A stretch of 19,682 nt of DNA from Prevotella sp. (GTDB lineage: Bacteria; Bacteroidota; Bacteroidia; Bacteroidales; Bacteroidaceae). The stretch lies in contig JAGBQP010000047.1 in NCBI GenBank assembly GCA_017632825.1, positions 1-19,682 on the forward strand, read 5' to 3'. The position numbers were made by a program, and so were the translations under genes. Below, piece after piece: positions 14,559 to 19,682 of this stretch (its first letter is position 1; each line of letters starts with the position of its first letter). Under the pieces are notes generated by a model, which saw nothing but the letters and a program-made list of their open reading frames with translations, had not been told where the DNA came from and ran no database searches.

Positions 14559-17049
14559 GAGAAAGAATATTTTTACATATGTGCTGATGGCGGCTGCGCT
14601 GCAGGCATCGGCACAGGTGAAGACCACTGTGACCACATTCCGACAGGCAGGTCCCTTTGCCGTTACCACACCCTTTGCCGCTGACACCGTCAACGTGCAG
14701 GGACAGAAGTTCGACGAGCACTCGGTGCTCTCTGCGCTCCCGCTTCAGGCCGAGCCTACAGCCACCTTTACGGGTGGTCTGCTGCCCTCGCTGGCCGATT
14801 CCAAGTCGGTGGGCGTGCTGACGTTCTTTGTTAACAATGCCGACTACGTCAAGGGCAAGATTGTGGTGAAAGGCCCCAAGACCTATCGCCTCTTCATTGA
14901 CGGCAGAGAGGCTGGTGGCGAGCTCAAGCTGTCGCCTGAGCACCACACCTTCGCCATCCGCTATCTGGCTGAGGCTAAGGATACCGACAGTATCAGTGTG
15001 ACGCTCGAAACCCAGTTGCCCGTCAAGGTGACTGCCGACAAGCGCCATCCTTATATGGTTCACGACCTCACCGACGGCAAGCGTGTGCGAGGCGTCAGCG
15101 TCTCGCCCGACGGCAAACTGGTCGTCGTCAGTTACCAGACGACAGAGCGAGGTGGTGCCAGCCGTTGGGACTACGAGTTGCGCGACGTGAAGACAGGGCG
15201 GCTCGTCAGTCGTCCCAATCATAACGTGAGGTGGATGCCCCGCTCGGTTGCATGGCTTGAGGAGCAGCGCGAGCAGGGACAGCGTGTGCTTTACAAGGTC
15301 GATGCTCTGACGGGCGAACGCCGTCAGTGGGCGGCTGGACTGCCCGAGGGCAGCTACGATGTCAGTCCCACTGAAGACTATCTCATTCTGACCGCCTCCG
15401 AAGAAGGTCCGAAGGAAGACCCGGGCGTGTTCGAGGTGGTCGAGATGGACGACCGCCAGCCCGGCTGGCGCAAGCGCAGCTATCTCGTGAAGTTCGATGT
15501 GCAGACAGGCATGAGCCAGCGCCTCACCTATGGTTCGAAGGGCCAGTACCTGAGCGACATTTCCCAGGATGGCACCAAGCTGCTCATCAGCTCCAGCTAC
15601 TCGCGTCTGGCCAAGCGCCCCACCGAGGTACAGGACCTCTACGTGATGGACGCCCGTACGCTGAAGGTCGATACCGTGCTGCAGTGCGAGGGTTTCCTGG
15701 GACGCGCCGTGTTCTCGCCCGACGCCCGCCAGCTGCTCATATCGGGCAATCCCGAGGCCTTCAACCGCATCGGCTGTCAGTTGCCCGCCAACGTGACGCC
15801 CAGCATGACCGAGAACGAGCTGTTCCTCTACGACCTCGCTACTCGTCAGGTGACGCCGCTGACGAAGGACTTCGACCCCAGCGTCGATGGTAGTGCCGAC
15901 TGGTCGTGGGCCGACGGTAAGGTTTACTTCCGTGCCGAGTGCCGCGACTACGTGTACCTCTACCAGCTCGACCCCAAGACGGGCAAGATTGAGAAGCTGC
16001 CGTGCTGCGGCGACGATGTCTATCGCTTCGAGATGGCTGCCCACGCCCCCGTGCTGGCGTACCTTTCTTATAATACGCTGGAACCGGCATCAGCCTATGT
16101 GGCAACCGTCAAGAAAAACTCTTCACTTTTCACTCTGAACTCTTCACTCTTCGACGGCCGCAAGGCCCTTGGCGACGCCGAGGTGGGCACCTGCGAGGAC
16201 TGGAACTTCCGTAACTCCAACGGCGACACCGTCTATGGCCGTCTCTATAAGCCGAAGGACTTCGATGCTTCGAAGCAGTACCCCATGATTGTCTATTACT
16301 ACGGTGGCTGCTCGCCTACGAGCCGCTACTTCGAGTCGCCCTACGCTCCGCAGTACTGGAACTCGCTGGGCTACATTGCCTACATCATTGAGCCCAGCGG
16401 CGCTACAGGCTTCGGTCAGGAGTGGGCTTCGCGTCACGTCAACACCGCCGGCGGTCTCACCCAGAGCGGCACCGCAGCAGCCAACAAGGGCGGTTCGCCT
16501 GCTGGCGACATCATCGAGGGCGTGAAGAAGATTTGCGAGGAGCATCCCTTCATCAACAAGAATAAGATTGGCTGTATGGGCGCCTCCTACGGCGGTTTCA
16601 TGACGCAGTACCTGCAGACCGTCACCGACATCTTTGCCGCTGCCGTCTCGCATGCCGGCATCACCAACCACACCAGCTACTGGGGCGAAGGCTACTGGGG
16701 CTACAACTACAGCGAGGTGTCGATGGCCAACAGCTATCCCTGGTCGCATCGCCAGCTCTATGTTGACCAGTCGCCGCTGTTCAATGCCGACAAGATTCAC
16801 ACCCCGCTGCTGCTCCTGCACGGCAATGCCGACACCAACGTGCCCCTCATCGAGAGCCTCCAGATGTTCACCGCCCTGAAGCTGCTGGGCCGCGAGGTGG
16901 CACTCGTCGAGGTGACGGGCGAGAACCACCACATTCAGGAGTACGCCAAGCGCGAGAAGTGGCTCGCCACACAGATGGCGTGGTTCCAGATGTGGCTCAA
17001 GGACGACCCCACGTGGTGGGACGCCCTCTATCCTAAGAAGCACTTGTAA
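14557..17049 (+). CDS. Exported S9-family (prolyl oligopeptidase/DPP-like) serine peptidase
   Basis: An 830-residue secreted peptidase, probably a periplasmic dipeptidyl- or acylaminoacyl-peptidase acting on oligopeptides. The start at 14557 is preferred over an upstream in-frame ATG (14515) because it begins a clear signal peptide, MRKNIFTYVLMAAALQASA, with cleavage before Gln20; the upstream ATG lies in repeat DNA. Residues about 130-515 look like the beta-propeller (segments such as VRGVSVSPDGKLVVVSYQ and LSDISQDGTKLLISSS). The alpha/beta-hydrolase domain from about 540 has nucleophile Ser677 in GASYGGF, Asp759 in HGNADTNVP, and His791/His792 in GENHHI. Residues 521-532 are encoded by a 7-nt repeat array that seems inserted between the two domains. 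Substrate specificity cannot be read from sequence. It follows rsgA on the same strand, but the repeat gap suggests separate expression. Confidence 0.93.
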   Translation: MRKNIFTYVLMAAALQASAQVKTTVTTFRQAGPFAVTTPFAADTVNVQGQKFDEHSVLSALPLQAEPTATFTGGLLPSLADSKSVGVLTFFVNNADYVKGKIVVKGPKTYRLFIDGREAGGELKLSPEHHTFAIRYLAEAKDTDSISVTLETQLPVKVTADKRHPYMVHDLTDGKRVRGVSVSPDGKLVVVSYQTTERGGASRWDYELRDVKTGRLVSRPNHNVRWMPRSVAWLEEQREQGQRVLYKVDALTGERRQWAAGLPEGSYDVSPTEDYLILTASEEGPKEDPGVFEVVEMDDRQPGWRKRSYLVKFDVQTGMSQRLTYGSKGQYLSDISQDGTKLLISSSYSRLAKRPTEVQDLYVMDARTLKVDTVLQCEGFLGRAVFSPDARQLLISGNPEAFNRIGCQLPANVTPSMTENELFLYDLATRQVTPLTKDFDPSVDGSADWSWADGKVYFRAECRDYVYLYQLDPKTGKIEKLPCCGDDVYRFEMAAHAPVLAYLSYNTLEPASAYVATVKKNSSLFTLNSSLFDGRKALGDAEVGTCEDWNFRNSNGDTVYGRLYKPKDFDASKQYPMIVYYYGGCSPTSRYFESPYAPQYWNSLGYIAYIIEPSGATGFGQEWASRHVNTAGGLTQSGTAAANKGGSPAGDIIEGVKKICEEHPFINKNKIGCMGASYGGFMTQYLQTVTDIFAAAVSHAGITNHTSYWGEGYWGYNYSEVSMANSYPWSHRQLYVDQSPLFNADKIHTPLLLLHGNADTNVPLIESLQMFTALKLLGREVALVEVTGENHHIQEYAKREKWLATQMAWFQMWLKDDPTWWDALYPKKHL
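16117..16151 (+). repeat. Five 7-nt repeats inside the S9 peptidase coding region
   Basis: Successive heptamers AACTCTT, CACTTTT, CACTCTG, AACTCTT, CACTCTT run without interruption for 35 nt. They encode residues 521-532 (NSSLFTLNSSLF) at the junction of propeller and catalytic domain. The heptamers resemble those near 18032-18045. Confidence 0.75.
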
Positions 17050-17065
17050 GAAGCCTCTCCCCAGC

Positions 17066-17087
17066 CCCCTCCCCAAGTAGGGAGGGG
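17066..17087. repeat. GC-rich hairpin element downstream of the S9 peptidase
   Basis: CCCCTCCC (17066-17073) and GGGAGGGG (17080-17087) form a perfect 8-bp stem around CAAGTA, within a C/G-run stretch (17053-17095). It has no T-run, so it is not a standard terminator. It resembles a dispersed intergenic hairpin, but copies elsewhere were not searched. Confidence 0.5.
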
Positions 17088-17113
17088 AGCCAGGGACGCA
17101 AGAATACCCCCCC

Positions 17114-17154
17114 AAAAAAAGCCTCCCCGACACACCGTCGGAGAGGCCTTTTTT
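17114..17154. terminator. Strong bidirectional Rho-independent terminator
   Basis: GCCTCCCCGAC (17121-17131) pairs with GTCGGAGAGGC (17137-17147), one mismatch, loop ACACC. It is preceded by seven A (17114-17120) and followed by six T (17149-17154), so it can end transcripts from both strands. It lies between the convergent S9 peptidase and DUF1648 genes. Confidence 0.88.
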
Positions 17155-17176
17155 CGTCTTCAGGACTTATGTTTCC

Positions 17177-17689
17177 TTATTTGGCCTTATACATCAGTAC
17201 ACTGAACACGATGCACACGACCAGCATGACTCCAATGACACTGATGACGGGCACAACGCTGTGACTCGTCAGCACAAAGATGCTGAGGGCAATCGTCAGT
17301 ATGAGTACCAGCATGAACACGGCCAGGATGCGCATCAGCCATGCTCCCAGCTCGTTCTGGCGTGGGGTTGCCTCCTTCTGGTTGTAGCCCGGTATGTTCA
17401 GCGCCGACTGTGGAAAGTAGGCACCGACAACCGCGGCCAGTGCCACCACCGTGATGATGATGAAGGGAATGAGGTGATGGGTGGGCGAACCCCATGCGTC
17501 GGGCTGTCCCGATACGCCGAAGTGTGTGGGTACGATGCCCGGGGCGCGGCTGATGAGCCAGATGATGACTCCCCAGACGGCAGCCGTCATAGCGATAAAC
17601 ACACAGTCGAAGATAATGGTTCCAGTGGTGCGAGGCATGCCCTTCGACCATCGGAAGTTCCTATTGATTTTCCAGATACTTAATCTCAT
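17177..17689 (-). CDS. DUF1648-domain membrane protein
   Basis: A 170-residue integral membrane protein with about four hydrophobic segments (near 24-46, 73-91, 115-139, 146-166). Between the first two is a loop with VPTHFGVSGQPDAWGSPTHH, the signature of DUF1648, a domain also found at the N-terminus of SdpI-like proteins. The function is unknown; SdpI itself is an immunity protein in Bacillus, but the SdpI C-terminal part is not present here and immunity should not be assumed. An internal Met near residue 18 could also serve as start. It begins 6 nt after the stop of the ribbon-helix-helix gene, so the two are co-transcribed, with the SPFH gene probably upstream in the same unit. It ends at the bidirectional terminator. 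Confidence 0.82.
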   Translation of the reverse strand: MRLSIWKINRNFRWSKGMPRTTGTIIFDCVFIAMTAAVWGVIIWLISRAPGIVPTHFGVSGQPDAWGSPTHHLIPFIIITVVALAAVVGAYFPQSALNIPGYNQKEATPRQNELGAWLMRILAVFMLVLILTIALSIFVLTSHSVVPVISVIGVMLVVCIVFSVLMYKAK

Positions 17690-17695
17690 GATTTT

Positions 17696-17887
17696 TTATG
17701 TATTGTCAGAGGGTGTTGATGCTTTCTTTGTCTTCGGCAGACGCTTCGCCTTACGCAGCGCCTCGGTGATGATCCACTGCAGCTGGCCGTTGGTACTTCG
17801 GAACTCGTCCGCAGCCCAGGCCTCTATCGCGTTCATCGTCTCAGCATCAACGCGCAGAATAAAGCTTTTCGTCTCCTTTTTTGCCAT
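17696..17887 (-). CDS. Small Arc-like ribbon-helix-helix DNA-binding protein
   Basis: A 63-residue basic protein. It opens with MAKKETKSFILRVDAETMNA, where FILRV is the likely beta strand that would pair in the dimer. Two helices follow (about 14-27 and 31-46, GQLQWIITEALRKAKR), the Arc/MetJ-type fold, and then a lysine-rich tail. It likely acts as a dimeric repressor, possibly of its own operon. No toxin-like partner is adjacent: the next gene is the DUF1648 membrane protein, 6 nt away, and the SPFH gene is about 170 nt upstream. Its start codon is preceded by a short AGTTCAT-type repeat. Fold assignment is by pattern and its target is unknown. Confidence 0.8.
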   Translation of the reverse strand: MAKKETKSFILRVDAETMNAIEAWAADEFRSTNGQLQWIITEALRKAKRLPKTKKASTPSDNT

Positions 17888-17891
17888 AATT

Positions 17892-17908
17892 CCTAACTAT
17901 GAACTATT
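17892..17908 (-). repeat. Short AGTTCAT-type repeat before the ribbon-helix-helix gene
   Basis: On the minus strand this reads AATAGTTCATAGTTAGG: one exact AGTTCAT and a partial copy, in the same orientation relative to the following start codon as the array before the S9 peptidase. Confidence 0.45.
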
Positions 17909-17951
17909 CGCTCTTGATGTTTCACATCTGGTCTAAGAAGCACAACTGATT

Positions 17952-17969
17952 ACACGGATGACACGGATT
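17952..17969 (+). repeat. 9-nt direct repeat ACACGGATG/ACACGGATT
   Basis: Two adjacent 9-mers differing in the last base, in the 170-bp gap between the SPFH and ribbon-helix-helix genes. The rest of that gap is AT-rich and holds no ORF that I can support. Confidence 0.5.
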
Positions 17970-18031
17970 TGTGCGAGGCAGAATGATTCCAATTATTCTC
18001 ATTTCTTTTGATTCTCTTCAATTTTGAATAA

Positions 18032-18058
18032 TTCTTCACTCTTCATTAGCGCAGCGCT
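18032..18058. repeat. TTCTTCA/CTCTTCA heptamers followed by palindrome AGCGCAGCGCT
   Basis: Two 7-nt units (18032-18045) are followed by TT and the perfect inverted repeat AGCGC-A-GCGCT (18048-18058), whose last base is the first base of the SPFH stop codon complement. The arrangement mirrors the array before the S9 peptidase, with heptamers beside a short palindrome. Confidence 0.6.
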
Positions 18059-19026
18059 TAGTGGTTCAGCGTTCCTGTGTTGACCACCGGCTGGGCATTG
18101 TCGTCGCCGCAGAGCACCACGAGCAGGTTCGACACCATAGCCGCCTTCTTGTCGTCGTCCAGCTCCACAATCTCCTCGTTCGACAGTTTGTCCAGCGCCA
18201 TCTTCACCATCGACACAGCACCCTCCACAATCTTCTCGCGGGCCGTGATGATGGCCGAAGCCTGCTGGCGGCGCAGCATGACAGCCGCAATCTCAGGTGC
18301 ATAAGCCAGGTAGTTGATGCGTGCCTCTATCACCTCGATGCCCGCCAGAGCTAGCCGTTCGTCCAGCTTCTGCTCCAGCTGCTCGTTTATCTCGTCGGCA
18401 CTCGAGCGCAGGGTAGGCTCGCCCGTCTTCGTGTCCTCGTCGTCGTAGGCATACTGTCCGGCCACCTGTCGCAGGGCAGCGTCGCTCTGTACGCGGACAA
18501 AGTTCTCCAGGGCGTTCATGATAGAGCGCACGTCGGTGCCCACCTGTCCCTGAGCCGGATTGGCCATCGTCTGTGAATCGACCTCAAACAGCGCCTTGTA
18601 CGTGTCCTTCAGTTTCCACACCAGCACCAGACCAATCATCACCGGGTTGCCCGTCTTGTCGTTCACCTTGATGGGCTCAGCGTCCAGGTTGCGTGCGCGC
18701 AGACTCACCTTTTTGGTGCTGTAGAACGGGTTAATCCAGAAGTAGCCCGTCTGACTGAATGTGCCGCCATACTTGCCGAACCACGTCGTTACACGTGCCT
18801 CGTTAGGCTCCAGCTGCATGAATCCGCACCATATGATGATGTTCACCAGCAGCAGCACGATGCTGCCCCCCAGCATCCAACCGCCGTCACTGCCGTTGGT
18901 CTCGCTGAGCACGATAATGCTCAGTACAATGAGATAGATGGTTATGGCCAGTAGTGCCAGGTTGGCAAACAGCATCAGAAATCCGTTCAGTACCGTGCCT
19001 TTGAATTCAAACTCTTTGTTCTCCAT
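18058..19026 (-). CDS. SPFH/Band 7 domain membrane protein
   Basis: A 322-residue stomatin/prohibitin/flotillin-type protein. Two hydrophobic segments near residues 10-34 and 45-65 anchor it, then LEPNEARVTTWFGKYGGTF begins the SPFH domain (about 70-250), with LRARNLDAEPIKVNDKTGNP and VLVWKLKDTYKALFEVD. A helical segment rich in Glu and Ala follows (about 225-290, with RRQQASAIITAREKIVEGA). Such proteins form large membrane-associated oligomers that scaffold or regulate other membrane proteins; the client is unknown. The ATG at 19026 is chosen because a TAnnTTTG promoter at 19081-19088 lies over the only earlier in-frame start (TTG at 19083). The downstream neighbours on the same strand are the ribbon-helix-helix and DUF1648 genes. 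Confidence 0.92.
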   Translation of the reverse strand: MENKEFEFKGTVLNGFLMLFANLALLAITIYLIVLSIIVLSETNGSDGGWMLGGSIVLLLVNIIIWCGFMQLEPNEARVTTWFGKYGGTFSQTGYFWINPFYSTKKVSLRARNLDAEPIKVNDKTGNPVMIGLVLVWKLKDTYKALFEVDSQTMANPAQGQVGTDVRSIMNALENFVRVQSDAALRQVAGQYAYDDEDTKTGEPTLRSSADEINEQLEQKLDERLALAGIEVIEARINYLAYAPEIAAVMLRRQQASAIITAREKIVEGAVSMVKMALDKLSNEEIVELDDDKKAAMVSNLLVVLCGDDNAQPVVNTGTLNH

Positions 19027-19080
19027 AATCGTTTTAATGTTTTTTTTATTGGTTGATAATGTGATATCATTTTGATATTG

Positions 19081-19111
19081 CAAAGATATGGATTATTTTT
19101 CATTCGGCAAT
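19081..19111 (-). promoter_or_regulatory. Promoter of the SPFH gene
   Basis: On the minus strand: ATTG (19111-19108), 19-nt spacer, TATCTTTG (19088-19081). It matches the Bacteroidetes promoter consensus and places transcription start about 45-50 nt before the ATG at 19026. Confidence 0.75.
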
Positions 19112-19415
19112 GGATTTCGCTGGATAATTAACAAAGATTAATCATTCCCGATTCCTTTGTTGTACAAAGGGGTAGACGTTGGTTGTATATGGTTCGCGTG
19201 TGTGCACGAACGCTGAGTTCTGGCGGTTCATCTGCCAATCGTTCAATGCAGTCATCCTTGTGTTCACAAGAGCAACACCGTGATGATTTGAAAAACATGT
19301 TTCCAGGGTGATTTAACGGAGGTGTGTAAATATTTTTCAAAGTCACCTGCTTTCGTTTTCATGTCTTCTGAAACCCGATAAACACTGGGGTTGCGCGAGG
19401 GCATGACTTTCGCTC

Positions 19416-19471
19416 GAAACTCATGGAGTAATTTTTTGAAACTCATGGAGAATTATTTGAAACTCCATGAC
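19416..19471. repeat. Imperfect direct repeats of about 21-22 nt
   Basis: The unit GAAACTCATGGAG plus an AT-rich tail occurs at 19416-19437 and 19438-19458, with a third partial copy GAAACTCCATGAC at 19459-19471. Confidence 0.7.
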
Positions 19472-19486
19472 TTTTGAAAAACACAA

Positions 19487-19507
19487 ATGTGAGATGTGAG
19501 ATGTGAG
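19487..19507 (+). repeat. Three exact tandem copies of ATGTGAG
   Basis: Perfect 7-nt tandem repeat, three copies, followed by ATAATCCC. It is the same unit length as the arrays near 14506, 16117 and 18032. Confidence 0.85.
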
Positions 19508-19598
19508 ATAATCCCATATCCCTGGCAAAATTTGAATAAATTGTCTTAGCCTGAAATACGTTGACTCCTTCTAGGGCTCTTAAAAGTTAAAAAGAGTT

Positions 19599-19682
19599 AT
19601 GAGAAAAGGTCAACATTTTGCACGCGCCTTCAAGCGTGCCGTAGCAGTGGAATATCTGCAAAGTGGTGAAGAACGTAAGGTG
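19599..19682 (+). CDS. N-terminus of a probable insertion-sequence transposase (cut by window edge)
   Basis: An ATG at 19599 opens a frame of 28 codons that runs off the window. The visible peptide starts MRKGQHFARAFKRAVAVEYL and continues with QSGEERKV. The pattern FKRAVAVEYLQSGEERKV resembles the first helix of the helix-turn-helix in IS3-type OrfA transposase subunits. The purine-rich AAAAAGAG just upstream may serve as ribosome binding site. The sequence TGAAATACGTTGACTCC (19552-19568) could be the left end of the element, but the right end is outside the window, so the inverted repeat cannot be confirmed. Another helix-turn-helix protein remains possible. Confidence 0.5.
   Translation, partial: MRKGQHFARAFKRAVAVEYLQSGEERKV

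Larger units (their letters stand above)
19112..19598. other. Repeat-rich region without a supported gene
   Basis: About 490 bp between the SPFH promoter and the right-edge transposase start. It contains small hairpins (CCTTTG/CAAAGG at 19154-19170; CTTGTG/CACAAG at 19257-19270), direct repeats at 19416-19471 and a heptamer array at 19487-19507. Two short overlapping minus-strand frames (19128-19346 and 19264-19446) together give a Cys-rich peptide only if a frame change near 19300 is assumed (RCCSCEHKDDCIER is the most protein-like part). I do not recognise it; it may be a decayed gene or a dispersed non-coding repeat. Confidence 0.5.

Noticed and set aside
14554..16044. Long open frame of 496 codons on the minus strand, and a second one at 16144-17133
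   Set aside because: Both lie opposite the S9 peptidase, whose signal peptide, propeller and Ser-Asp-His motifs are clear. The antisense products show no recognisable domains and are a by-product of GC-rich codon use.
17066..17087. GC hairpin as the terminator of the S9 peptidase gene
   Set aside because: It has no T-run; the hairpin at 17121-17147 with A- and T-runs is the proper terminator.
17696..17887. Antitoxin of a toxin-antitoxin pair
   Set aside because: The adjacent gene is a four-helix DUF1648 membrane protein, not a recognisable toxin, so a plain ribbon-helix-helix regulator is the safer call.
19416..19507. Possible CRISPR array
   Set aside because: Repeats are 21-22 nt and 7 nt, directly adjacent, without unique spacers of constant length and without cas genes.

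Overview
The window reads as chromosomal DNA from a Bacteroidales bacterium, most likely Prevotella or a close relative. Evidence: several intergenic gaps carry the Bacteroidetes-type promoter TTG-N19/20-TAnnTTTG, start codons mostly lack Shine-Dalgarno sequences, and the gene families (PAS-rich membrane kinases, NhaD, S9 peptidase, DUF1648/SPFH genes) fit that group. The genus is an inference, as no rRNA or marker comparison was possible.

Layout. (1) 1-2719, minus strand: rhaB-rhaA, rhamnulokinase followed by L-rhamnose isomerase, joined by an ATGA overlap; rhaA loses its last residues at the left edge. (2) 2881-4212, plus: the sodium/proton antiporter nhaD, divergent from rhaBA. (3) 4249-12872, minus: a five-gene, tightly packed operon. 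Four PAS-domain sensor histidine kinases come first (called here HK1 to HK4 in transcription order: 12872-10821, 10815-8797, 8800-6794, 6781-5120), and an AraC-family regulator comes last (5115-4249). Junctions are 5 nt, a 4-nt overlap, 12 nt and 4 nt, and a textbook promoter lies just upstream. (4) 13019-17049, plus: frr (ribosome recycling factor), rsgA (ribosome-assembly GTPase) and an exported S9 prolyl-oligopeptidase-family peptidase, closed by a strong terminator. (5) 17177-19026, minus: an SPFH/Band 7 membrane protein, a small ribbon-helix-helix protein and a DUF1648 membrane protein. (6) 19027-19682: repeat-rich non-coding DNA, then the first 28 codons of a probable insertion-sequence transposase.

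The most unusual system is the kinase operon. The four kinases fall into two alternating types (B-A-B'-A'), as if a two-gene unit had been duplicated. The second copy has diverged: B' (HK3) has lost the phospho-accepting histidine (Phe at residue 448) and the ATP-lid aspartate, so it looks like a full-length pseudokinase. A' (HK4) has lost the membrane anchor and one PAS domain. No receiver-domain response regulator is present; the only DNA-binding product is the AraC protein, which carries a cupin-like sensor domain rather than a receiver. How the kinases pass on a signal is therefore open.

A second theme is a family of 7-nt tandem repeats at several sites in the right half. One 35-nt array lies inside the reading frame of the S9 peptidase, and two arrays sit beside perfect short palindromes.
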